A stretch of 64,000 nucleotides of DNA from Siphlonurus alternatus. Its lineage: Eukaryota; Arthropoda; Insecta; Ephemeroptera; Siphlonuridae. Positions within the stretch are counted from its first letter, which is position 1, and every line of letters starts with the position of its first letter. Position numbers and translations under genes: made by a program. Positions 53,881 to 64,000 of this stretch are shown one piece after another. The notes under the pieces were generated by a model that saw nothing but the letters and a program-made list of their open reading frames with translations, was not told the origin of the DNA and made no database searches. The DNA lies in assembly GCA_949825025.1 (NCBI GenBank), contig OX463778.1:21638051-21702050 (forward strand). Direction: 5' to 3'.

Positions 53881-55559
53881 ATCTCTTAACATCCGACTAA
53901 AAGTAGAACGATTCTGGTAAAAAAAAACAAAAACAAATACTAGATTTTCTGGTATAAAATTTTCTTCTTATTTTAAAATATATTTTCATGCTTAAATAAT
54001 TAAATATGTTTCAATTTTTACGTTAATAAAATTTCTTAAAATTTACTTTTGTTAGCATTAAAAGTAATTCGTGATGTAGCATTTAAATAAATATTATAAA
54101 ATAAAATTTTTAATTGTTATTTTATCAATATTTTTATCTCTTCCCAAATCTTTGATCGAATCCTCTCCACGTTGAAGTTTTTTTATTAAAATTTGACATT
54201 TATTTGGCATTGCAATGTACCCTTGCCAAAGTCACACAAAGCGAGAAAAATATGAAATGTTAAATGTTACAGCGTAACTTATTATCATACAACCTGCAGC
54301 TCTGTGTTTTACTAGCATGGCATATAGAGGCAAAATTCTACTAACAGGTCAAAATTCACCTAATGCATGTTTAAGCGTTTCTATTGACATGTAATAACAA
54401 ATAATTTCTTTCATTTAAATATTATTCATAAGAACTTGAGTTTATATTTTGAAGAAAATATTGTATATCTTTTGTAACGGCTTATGGTAATATTTGAAAC
54501 TCTGGCAGGTATATTGTGTAAAATTATAAAATAATGATATTAAAAAAAAAAGAAGAAAGAAAGAAATCAGACATTTAAAACATTCAACATTTTAGCTATA
54601 CACAATATAAATTAGCTCAATACTAGTAACGGAGAAAGTATATTCAATTCTTTATTGGTCTTTTTTTAAAAATACAGACACAATCATGATGAAGAACGTT
54701 CATGAAATTGTGAGACACTTCCAAAAAAACACGCTTAAAATTAAATGTAACATAGTTAGATTCATTTAAAAAAAAATTGTAACAATAATACTTTTACGAT
54801 TTTTAGATTTTTTTAAAAGCTCAATTTATACGTAGTTATTTAAAAAAAAATGTTTATTATTCATTACATGGAGATTATGTTCGTTTCACGGTTAAAATAG
54901 CAATGTTGAGAGTTTGATCAGTAACAATGTAAATGAAACGTTACAACAATGTGCGTTGATTGTTGGGTGATCTCGGTGGTAATTTGGAGCGTCAATTGCT
55001 GATTGAGCCCCACCAGTACGGGGTGAGAGGCACCGCAAAGCCATGTTCCGAGTAACCGCAAACAATCGAACCCGCAACTCCGGGGGTAACTCATTGAATA
55101 TTTGAACCATGAAACAACAACGCTAAAATTATGCTGTGGTGTGTTTAATCACGTTTTTTTTATTTTTTCGTAAAATATCATAATAATATTCATGTGATAC
55201 AATAAATGTAGAAGATTGCTTTCCCTGCTTCTCTCTCTCTCTCTCATTCTTTTTTCTTTCTCTCTATTAGCATATTCCATTTTCTTTTTATATTTATCAA
55301 TCTGAACAAACATGTTAAAATATATATTTTACTCTTTCGTTACAGTAAAAAAACATAAATATATATAAAGTAGAAAAAATTATCTTTTTTTCTAAATAAA
55401 TTGTATTTCTGTCTAGTTATAGCTAAAAGAGTTTTTCTTTATTCATATCATTATTCATTTTGATGTGAAAAAGAAAAAAATATATATTTTTACTCTTCAA
55501 ATCTTTAATTTTTCTACAAGAAAACATTGTTTTGAATGAGCGAGATAAAGTGATAATAT
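53881..55559. other. AT-rich intergenic DNA with a GC-richer repeat-like patch
   Basis: At 54950-55100 a GC-richer stretch reads, on the minus strand, GAGTTGCGGGTTCGATTGTT, a B-box-like sequence, near GGTGCCTCTCACCCCGTACT. It may be an old tRNA-derived element, but no A-box partner was found. The minus frame 54892-55110 overlaps it. Confidence 0.35.
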
Positions 55560-55840
55560 TTTCGTATGGGAACATTTGAGATTGTAAGGATTTCTTCGAT
55601 TGTCCGAACGGAGAATGTTAGTACGTGATTGATACGGAGCATTTCTAGCGGGACCGCATTCATCGCTCATGCCATCAAGGTGTCTGTTCTGGCGATCTGT
55701 TTTCTCACACTGAACAAGCGGACGTTTCGTTTAGAGCTCCGCAGTGCCGCGTTTGCAGCTGGGAGCAGAGAGAGGGCGCCGCCCCGTCCAACGCTTTGCC
55801 GCAGTACCCACCGAACCAACGCGCCTAGGATTTTAATTCA
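55560..55840. promoter_or_regulatory. CpG-rich island, possible promoter or 5' exon
   Basis: Unusually GC- and CpG-rich for this window (GCCGCGTTTGCAGCTGGG, GGGCGCCGCCCCGTCC). On the minus strand a TCAGT initiator-like pentamer occurs near 55710-55715. It could be the promoter or first exon of a neighbouring transcript, including a distant 5' exon of the minus-strand kekkon-family gene. Nothing in the sequence proves a link. Confidence 0.3.
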
Positions 55841-57133
55841 AAAAACCCTACCCTCCTATCTTTTTTCATATAATATATAAAAACCACACACATCACGCCC
55901 ATAGTTTATCCTTCTTTGAGGATTAAAAACTTTGCTGGAATATTTTAACAACCAGATTGTGTTTCATATTAAAAAAAAAAAAACTTATATTATAAAAAAA
56001 AGAAGGGAGTGAAAATCTAATTAAATTTTATCATCAAAAGTATTTTAATAATTTTATTTTAATAAGTTTTATAAAAATGCATTATATTTTTATAAAATAT
56101 AATATAAAATTATGCAAATAGTAATACATTATTACTTTTAAAATACCATGCATGCAGACACTTTTCACTACACTTATTATAATTATAATGCTTTTATTAT
56201 TATAATATAAATAATATTTTATAATCATCTTTGTAATTATTTTATATTTTCAAGTAATAAAAAGTTTTGAAATTAAAAATATGTCACTTTTGAAAACATA
56301 CTATTATATTTATTACATTTATTATTATCACTACATTTTTCAATCTAACTGAAAGTATTGAACAATGTTTCCAACAAATATTCAATACGTTTTAAGTGTA
56401 CGTAAATACTTTCTTTATAAATTCTTTTACGAAAAGTATAAAATAAATTTTTTAAATAAAAACTTCTTACTTAGCCACCTAATATTCCCCCCCCCTAAAT
56501 TCGGCCATTTCTTGGCGATTATTTTGCGTGCTGGGAGGAAAGCACCTCTGAATGGGTTCAATTACATTCTGCCACGACCCACTAGGCCCTGCAGAGTCTC
56601 AGTAAAGTGATTAAATCTATGTTCTGCTAATGGCATCAATGGACTAAACTTCTTCTTTTTTTTACCCTTCTCCCCCATTTTCACTCTCTAAAAGATAAGA
56701 TAAAAATAATTAAAACTTTGAACTTTTTTTTTATAAAAAAACTTAAAAAAAAATCACTTGATTATATTTACTGAATAAAGATTACTTAAATTCGTAACTG
56801 ATAATGAAAATAAATCAATTTTTAGTATTTGTAAATATTTTAACTATACATTTTAAAAATATTAAAATGTTATAAATCAAAAGTGAGCGATGCCTGTCAG
56901 AAATTACAACTTCTCCAACAAGTAATTTATATTAATATATTCTGATAGATAACTCAGTTATTTAAATATAAAATCAATATTGATAAAATAATTTGCAATT
57001 CGTTTTTAATTTGTATGTACATAATAATTATATCATGTTGGGACTTTGAATAAAGTTTTGCCTCTCTTTAAAATGTAATTATTTAAAATTTAATTAACGG
57101 AAAATTTAAATATCATCGATGATAAAAAAAAAA
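55841..57133. other. AT-rich intergenic DNA
   Basis: A moderately GC-rich patch at 56490-56610 (TGCGTGCTGGGAGGAAAGCA) is unidentified. No gene recognised. Confidence 0.4.
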
Positions 57134-57330
57134 CTCTCTTTTCTTTTACCTTATATGATGATGAACTTGAATGTTGAGGTAATCCAATTCACGAAGATTT
57201 AACACGGGCTTTGAGGGTCGACCATCAAACACTTCGGGAGGATCAAATGAAATTGCATTACACCCTCGCACAGTCACACAAAAAATCACCACACATGAAG
57301 ACAAAAATTCATATTTACCAAAAAACAACA
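57134..57330 (-). CDS. Doubtful coding exon with a clean 5' splice site
   Basis: The open frame on the minus strand translates as a hydrophobic stretch (FLSSCVVIFCVTVRGCNA) followed by ISFDPPEVFDGRPSKPVLNL and ends at AAG, directly followed by GTAAAAG, a good donor at about 57145-57139. No in-frame ATG lies between the upstream stop and this frame, and no strong acceptor is visible. It would therefore need a non-AUG start or an unseen upstream exon. The signal-peptide look may be chance in AT-rich DNA. No homologue recognised. Confidence 0.25.
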
Positions 57331-57436
57331 AAAATATTTTAATTAGACAATTTAAAAAACAATTATAATAGCACAGTATTTTTTTATAATTAACTTTTTT
57401 TTATCTTATATACGACACTTTTATGTAATATTGTTA

Positions 57437-57497
57437 GCACTCAAGCCCTCCGTACATCCTGAAAGCCAAGATACTACTGAGCTAAAGTTTCATCCCT
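57437..57497 (-). pseudogene. Degenerate tRNA-like sequence
   Basis: On the minus strand GGGATGAAACTTTAGCTCAG continues with TAGTATCTTGGC and ends near GGGCTTGAGTGC. The TTAGCTCAGTAGTA part is A-box-like, but the T-loop is CTTGAGT where TTCGANT is expected and the cloverleaf stems are poor. Probably a tRNA-derived repeat fragment. Confidence 0.45.
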
Positions 57498-58317
57498 TAA
57501 CATAAAACTAACCAAAGCAACCCCCTTCCTAGCTACATTCAAAGAGCGCCGTCGCGCCTCTACCGCAGGCTCTACGCTAGCGCCAGTAAACACAAAACTT
57601 TAGCTTCAAATTTCAAACGTTAGGTGTCACTACTTTCTTATAAAGATATGTTATTCTGTACTCTCTCTTTTATTTTTTTTATTTCATATGGAGACTTTTT
57701 GAGTTTTCTTTCTTTTTTTTTATTCCCTTGTCCAATTTTTATACACTACCTTTACCTCCCCCTTAACATTTCATCCATCCTCTATATAAGTTCATAATAA
57801 GCCTTCTGAAGATAAAAAAAAAATGTTTTCTCCCTTGCCTATAGGTACAAAAACTTATGAAGAAAGTAAGTAAAAAAAAAAAAAAAAGAGTCAAGAAGAA
57901 GTAGAGGCAAGACCGGTTGTTAGAAGGTTTGTAAAATCAATATATTGAAAGAAGAATTGAATGATATTGAAAAGTGATAAGTACAACATTGACAATGATT
58001 ATTGTAATCATGTCTTTTTAATATTCACAAAGAAGACACCCGAAACTAGTGCTTGTACTCGAAAAAACGGTTTCTATGAATTCTATATTTAAATTGTGAT
58101 TTTTGCCATAAACTGACGATGGTGTCTTTATGATTTTCACAAGCCCAGGACCCCAGGGACCTACTTACCTAATCATAGTCTGTGTTCTAGCTACTTAAAG
58201 TTGAGATTACCATCAAAGGGATACTCAGCTTGTTTAACTGTGAAAAGGGAATATACCTGATCTCAACAACAAGAATAAAATTATCTACTATCAAGCTAAT
58301 GAATACAAAATCACGCC
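57498..58317. other. Intergenic DNA
   Basis: GC-richer at 57540-57600 (GAGCGCCGTCGCGCCTCTAC), then AT-rich with poly-A runs. No gene recognised. Confidence 0.4.
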
Positions 58318-58362
58318 TTGAGGTTAGGCAACTTGTTCAGCATCCAAATGGAGCGGGTTACA
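58318..58362 (+). repeat. Short dispersed repeat R1, copy 2
   Basis: CCTTGAGGTTAGGCAACTTG and then AAATGGAGCGGGTTACAT match the copy at 1795 in order. The first half also matches the inverted copy at 31915-31957. Confidence 0.6.
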
Positions 58363-59156
58363 TATTAATCATCAGGGGCAATAAGTTGTTTTATTGTACC
58401 GCAAAATAATAAAAAAAAAAAGTGTATACTTGTAAATCCTTGTGCTCTTACGGCTCGAGGTGAGATGATCAGTATAATATACTCAAACAGAAATTTTGTA
58501 TTTTAAAATATAATTTTATTGTGAATGTTCGAAAACAATTTTTATTTGTCAATGTATTTTATAATTAATTATTCATATTTGCTGCTGATTTAGTTTAATT
58601 TTTGTATATACGCATGCAAGCTTGTAAATTTATAGTAAAAACATTTTTTTTAATAAAAGCTTGAATCTGGAAAGAGTGAATATTGTTTTATTTTTTTAAA
58701 TTTTAATGTATAATTTTGCACACAAAATGTGAAAATACTAACAAAAGAACAAAAAATCAGACTTATTTTCATTATTCAACATTATCTATCTGTATAATTA
58801 CTATACATTATTTAGAATATTAATTGTTGAATCTCTGTCATTTAAAAACTAAATAAATGGAAAAGTATTATGAATAAAACAACATTTTAATAATTTTTTT
58901 TCATTGAATTTTTTAGCTTTATTTACATGTAAACAAATATTGATCATAAGTATCAGAACAAAGTATAATAGCACGCAAAACAAACAATTGAAGCTGTCAT
59001 GTTTAATGGTGATAAATAATTATTTGTATTGTAATATTGATTCGTAATAATGAACTGAAATAATTTAGTAGTTGCAAATAAAAAGTGAATTCAGATTTTT
59101 GTAAACTAAATTTATAAAAGGTAATTTTACTATAATAATTTTTCTTGAATTTTATG
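58363..59156. other. AT-rich intergenic DNA
   Basis: No gene or bounded repeat recognised. Confidence 0.4.
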
Positions 59157-59158
59157 TA

Positions 59159-59426
59159 CAGTTAAGGACAATAAGACTGGGACAGTTAACGTGCTTGAGC
59201 GCCAGAGTAGCCACCGACAGTTCACTCATCGTGCTGAGTGGCAACGCTGCCTATTATTGTTATTGTGACCAGGTGGAATTCGGAAGATGTGGAGGAGACG
59301 ATTGTGAGTCTTCGCACCTCACCTGATCAGAGAAAGTTGTCAAACAATCCAAGTGAGTGGACTGAGGATGGTCCTTTTTAAACTCGTGCATGCCAAATTA
59401 TGTCCCAGTCTTTTTTACCTTAACTA
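59159..59426. mobile_element. Tc1/mariner-like MITE with TA duplication
   Basis: The terminal inverted repeats CAGTTAAGGACAATAAGACT and AGTCTTTTTTACCTTAACTA share the outer GTTAAGG and continue into GGGACA / TGTCCC. TA flanks both ends (59157-59158 and 59427-59428). The GC-richer interior has no transposase frame. Confidence 0.8.
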
Positions 59427-59593
59427 TACAGTACAAACATTACCCTTGCATTGTTTGTGGGCGTTGTTAGTTTTGTTACTCAGCCTATAAAGGCGTTGAC
59501 AAACTTTTTGATTGTCTTTTTTATTTTCACTGTTCACATCTGGATTTGTATGTATCTTTTCAAATCACACATAGGGAGCATATCTGAGTTGCA

Positions 59594-59725
59594 TCTTCGT
59601 CGCCTTGCAAAATTTCCAACTTGTAGTCCTGTTAATCACCATGTTCTGTGTTATTCTTGCGGGGCATGGTGATTAACAAGGCCGCAAAGGAAATTTTTCC
59701 GAGACGAAGAGTGTACAATGTTCAA
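59594..59725 (+). repeat. Hairpin repeat R2, copy 2
   Basis: The arms CTTCGTCGCC and GTTAATCACCATG are mirrored by CATGGTGATTAAC and GAGACGAAG around TTCTGTGTTATTCTTGCGGG. The order matches 1875-1990. Confidence 0.65.
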
Positions 59726-60201
59726 GGATAATAGAAGTAAGGAGGATGACTAAGTAAGAACGGAAAATTAAATAAATGCGATCCTCAGCTATTTTCAAGA
59801 CTCGTGGGAACAATTCCCTCAACTAAGCGAAATAGAGTTTTCATGCTCTATTGGGAAAATTTTTATTTTAAAAATTCCATTACATTAATTCATTATTACA
59901 TTTACTAATCATTAAAAAATAATACTTAATTGCATTATTAATTAATTACAAGTTCATAATTTGTAACAAAATATTTATTAAATACAAATTTAACAACTCT
60001 AATATTTAAAAAAAAAAATCTATTCAATGAAAGATTCCAACAAAAATTTAGAAATGCAGAGTTTTCTAGCGTTAATATTTGAGCAATACTCCCAAACAAA
60101 TTCAAACTCTCAATAACAAGAAAGTAGGAATTATAAACAGATAAACAACCATATGTGATATATTTCAGAAATGCTGTGAAAAATTGTAAACAACCAAAGA
60201 A

Positions 60202-60207
60202 TTTATT
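60202..60207 (-). terminator. Candidate polyadenylation signal of the NRF-6-like gene
   Basis: AATAAA on the minus strand, ~225 bases past the stop codon. Position fits a 3' UTR end, but other AT-rich signals are possible. Confidence 0.4.
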
Positions 60208-60431
60208 CTGATGATAAAGAAATAAAAAAATAATACTTCTGGCAAGAATCATGACTAAAATTACAGCAATTTTTATATTATTTTCTCAATGTATCATCTT
60301 AACAACTTAATGTGAATAGATTAATTATCATGTAATCTTAGAACTTATATATTCTACACGAATAATGATGGTGTGATGTTGATGAGATATAGACAGGTGA
60401 CGATGATGGATGGTCTGGATGTTAGAGTGGT

Positions 60432-62889
60432 CTAAGGGCGGCTCAGTGCAGCCCCCGGCTTGCCCCCTGCCACTAACACTGCCTCTCTCCACCCCCGCGA
60501 ACCCTCAGCTGCTTCAATAACATCCACTGGAATTGTAACAGTGGAACTGGAACCTTGGGTCTCGGATTTCGAATTTGATGTATCTGTAAAATATATTATA
60601 CATATATATAGTAGTATGATAGTTATATACTAATACAGTCACGCGATGAAGAAGAAAAAATAATAATTTTCTTTTATGTTTATAATCTAAATTTTTAATT
60701 TCCCTTATTATAATTTATTCATATTTATTTTTTTGTTTGATGTATACTTAAATAATAATTATTATAAATGTGATATTGTTATAAAACTTCATTTTTTTAT
60801 GAATATATTTACATATTAATTAATTATAACAAGAAAGAATATATAAAGAAGGAAAAAAAAGTGTTTACTTATTAGTTCCTGTAAAGTATACAACTTTTTT
60901 AACTTTTACGTTAAAAGAGTTGCCTACTTTACAGTAAACTTCATGCATAAGAATATTGTAAATTGTTGATGTAGTACAAAGTATTAATTAACGTACCTCC
61001 TTCTCCTCCTCTTAAGAATATTTTCTCAAGTCCAAGTATAGGAGACTCGAACATTAGAGACAGCGCCAATGCGGCAAGGAAGGAAACTACAATGTCACCG
61101 CACGTAAACCACACCTGTGTAACATGGTTAACGTCATTAACTTTCAACAAGTTGCCAACAAATGACTAATGACTGTAATTAATATAATATTAAATTGATT
61201 TACGGTTGAATATCACTTATAATTGACATTATATCACATAATATATATATAAAGTAATATATATCTAACCATAAACACTATAATATTTAATTAATAAAAA
61301 AATACTACATAGTTTAAAAAATTGTTTGAAAGGTATCATTTTTTTAATATACTATTTTTTTACACCATCATAATTAAATATACTGCATCATTAATTGTAT
61401 TCATTATAGATACTTAAAAAAAAATGAAATAATGCTTCAATTAATTTTTAAAATATGTTATAACGATAATATTTCATAATAAATAATTTAATTTAAATAC
61501 ATTGTACCATAGATATTGATTTTAATCTGTAAAACTTTGAAGATATATATTATAAGAATTTTACATTATAGATATTCAATTTAAGTTATTTTCAGCATTT
61601 ATAGGATTAAATAGTAAGTATAATATATATATATATATATATATAATATATATCAATGACTTCATAATATGCATTACATGTAATTATTAGGGCTGTAAAT
61701 TTTAACCGGTTGATTAACCGTCCGGTTAAAACCCCACGGTTAATCGTTTTCATAAAACACTGTTACTCGAGGATACGGTTAATTTAACCATTTAACCGAA
61801 CTTCGATTAAAATTAAAAATTAACCGATAGTCAATTTTAACCGTTTCTAGCCGTGTCATAATTTTAAGCACTTTAAACCGCGGTTAATTTTTTTTAATAA
61901 TTTTTTTATTTAAATGCAAAAAAAATTAATTGACACATCGTGAACTGTGAGTAAATTTTCAGTTAGGTTAAAATATAATTGCACTGATGGCACTAATTGC
62001 TAATAAAGCACGTACATTTTGTTTTTAAATTATAACTATTATAAGTTTATTCAGTCTGTTTGCAGAAAATAATTTATAATATATATATAACTATTTCGGC
62101 ATGAATATATTTTTCTTTTTGTACTTTTTAAAATAATTAATACATTATGTGAACGTTTTTGCATACCGTATCAGATAAGATCGTAAAAAATTAACTTTTC
62201 AAAACTTTTTTTATAGCTTTATATTTTTTATCGTTATATTAAACCTTGAAGGATATATTCAGTTATGTATGCAATTGTATTAAATCTATCTTAATTTAAC
62301 GTGATAATTGTCAAAAAATAACCGATGGCGCAGAGTAAGCCATTTCGGTTAAATTAACCGATCAAATAAATTCAAATAATTAACCGATCGAATAAAATTA
62401 ACCGATAACGATTAGACGGGTTTTTTAATCGATCAAACATTTTCAGAATTCTGAGCGGTTTTTAATCGAACTTCGGTTTGATTAAAAACCGGTTAAAAGT
62501 GGACGGTCACCGGTTAAACATTTTTCTCGGTTATTTACAGCCCTAGTAATTATATGAAGTATCAAATAATTTTATATTCTAAACTTTTTGTTTTCCAATC
62601 AGTTATTAAAGATTTACGTTGTAAAAATTTCATGGCAAAATAAACATCTGGTCCACAAACAAACGAGTATCAAACAAAATCTAATCGTTTCTATAAATGC
62701 AAGTAATTCAGGACAATCAATGTGATATTTAAACTGATAATCTCACCAGATTGTAGACACTGCCGTAGAAAGGGTTACCACTTGAGGCCACGGAGTAGAG
62801 CTGCAGTCCTCCGTGAGCCAGGAAGGCGCAGTATGTGAGTCTGCTGAGAGGCACCACGGGTCGCCACGTCAGAATGGGCTCCATGAAGG
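60432..62889 (-). CDS. NRF-6-like acyltransferase, last three coding exons
   Basis: C-terminal part of a 'nose resistant to fluoxetine' (NRF-6) type acyltransferase-3 family multi-pass membrane protein. Exons are 62747-62889, 60997-61114 and 60432-60583. Each has canonical signals: acceptor TGTCCAG before the first, donor GTGAGA, acceptor TTACACAG, donor GTACGT, acceptor TTTTACAG. The exons join in frame to give ~135 residues: FMEPILTWRPVVPLSRLTYC, then YNLVWFTCGDIVVSFLAALA and FESPILGLEKIFL, then a Ser/Thr- and Gly-rich tail ending at a TAG. The PLSRLTYCAFLAH block and the following transmembrane segment ending FESPILGLEK are the hallmark of the family's end. The 5' exons lie beyond 64000. 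Family members are implicated in lipid and xenobiotic transport in nematodes and insects; the substrate here is unknown. The GC-rich tail after EGD looks lineage-specific. Confidence 0.85.
61688..62545. mobile_element. Non-autonomous hAT element with 8 bp duplication
   Basis: The inverted ends TAGGGCTGTAAATTTT and GTTATTTACAGCCCTA are flanked by a perfect 8 bp direct repeat GTAATTAT (61680-61687 and 62546-62553), the hAT hallmark. Both subterminal regions are packed with about fifteen TTAACCG/CGGTTAA motifs in both orientations, probably transposase-binding repeats. The AT-rich core has no transposase. It sits in the intron between the first two visible exons of the NRF-6-like gene. Confidence 0.93.
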
Positions 62890-64000
62890 CTGGACAGAGG
62901 CACCACGTTCTGTTAGTTTACTTGGAAACCATAAATTAATGTGAATGTGTCTATTGAACCTTATTATTGTGTTTGACAAATCTCTAATTAGTGGTAGTTT
63001 TATAGGTATTATAAATATTTGGTCTTCATTGATCAATCCAATAATTAATTGAAAACACTAATTAATTTAGCATTAAATATAAAGAGTAAATGCCATAACT
63101 GGTTATCAAAAAAATTAAATAGCTATAATGATAAACATAATTTTTCATTCACTCCCTTTTGATCTGTTTTTTCCCTTTTTTGCTCACCATCTCCTAAAAA
63201 AGTGAATATATCTAATTGGATTAATTTAATACGTAAATTTCATCTAGTATTGTGTATTAATCATTCCTAACATTAAATATGGTTTTATTCTCGAGTAAAA
63301 TTACTCGGTATTATAAGGTATTATAAGTAATTATCTCATAGAATTAAAATGTGAATATTAATATTCCGTCCATATTTTATTAGTGTTGAAATTTTATTGC
63401 AAACAAATTTTGTAGTAATAATAGTAGGTACATAAAAAAAAAAAAAAAAATTAATATTAATATTATTATACCTCTAAAATAATTCGCAGAGGTAAGAAAA
63501 TAAAAATTTATGTTTTAGAAAGATGTTTTTATGAAATGCAGCTTGTTTTGCTTGCTAAGAAAGAAATTTAATCGTATAATATCTTCAATATTTATTGAAA
63601 TAAATATATTTACATGATATTTGTTACTTAAAAAATATCGTGTAGAAAAAAATGTAAGACTTTTGTTACTTTCTGACGTTTGGGGCATTATTATTTTCGT
63701 TACAAAGAAAATTAATTACATACAAATTAAATAAAGTCTGGCGGGCATTTCTTCCAAGAAACACAATCAAGTTATTACTTTTCACTCTATTAAATTAAAA
63801 ACACAACACTAGTATTCTTATGAATAATAAATTATAAATACTAAAGATTTGAAATTCATAAAAAAAATATTATAGTAAAATATTGTAATATATGTTTATA
63901 AAATTGTAAAATAAAATTTCATAAATTTCTATAGATATTTTATATTTTTCCCCCGTTATTTTTTTCTCTTGATAAAATATTTTTAATGAATATCATTAAT
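62890..64000 (-). other. Intron or upstream region of the NRF-6-like gene
   Basis: Begins with the 3' splice site before the exon at 62747-62889 and runs AT-rich to the window edge. No further exon of the gene was recognised here. Confidence 0.5.

Noticed and set aside
54892..55110. Minus-strand frame starting MVQIFNELPPELR, reminiscent of LINE C-terminal ends
   Set aside because: Only a dozen residues are suggestive. The rest is unlike reverse transcriptase and overlaps a B-box-like repeat patch.

Overview
The window reads as insect nuclear DNA. It is strongly AT-rich, gene-poor and intron-bearing, with long TC/GA, AT and homopolymer tracts and many small transposon remnants. A kekkon-family LRR/Ig receptor and an NRF-6-like membrane acyltransferase point to arthropods. 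The order cannot be fixed from sequence alone. The TC/GA microsatellites and AT-rich coding would suit a hymenopteran, but that is a guess. No bacterial, viral or organellar gene block is seen.

Layout. 1-7850: AT-rich intergenic DNA with a 5'-truncated Jockey/CR1-type LINE (3342-4764) and small repeats. 7852-11510: a large foldback structure with two ~1.3 kb arms that look almost identical in inverted orientation around a ~1 kb spacer. 11970-13690: a ~100 bp TC tract and a ~100 bp GA tract facing each other. 16607-19045 (minus): the one long protein gene, an intron-free kekkon-family receptor coding sequence. 19300-43000: repeat-rich intergenic DNA with copies of a palindromic element family, other MITEs, tRNA-like remnants and hairpins. 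43030-49220: a dense mobile-element cluster holding a tRNA-derived SINE family, two TWA-type MITEs, and a second foldback (43951-47868). One arm of that foldback is split by a 365 bp palindrome with a TTAA duplication, and its spacer carries two further inverted-repeat elements. The inner one holds a small, apparently spliced gene of unknown function. 49200-60200: AT-rich DNA with two GC-rich islands, a long TC microsatellite and more MITEs. 60200-64000 (minus): the last three coding exons of an NRF-6-like acyltransferase, missed by single-frame ORF calling, with a non-autonomous hAT element (8 bp duplication) in one intron.

The two host genes are unrelated in known function: one is a cell-surface LRR/Ig receptor, the other a multi-pass membrane acyltransferase-3 protein. 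Nothing suggests an operon-like or shared system. The most unusual content is the two nested foldback structures, the spliced mini-gene inside the second, and the palindromic family whose centre resembles a tRNA T-arm. All repeat relations and splice sites were read by eye, so boundaries are approximate unless a target-site duplication is stated.
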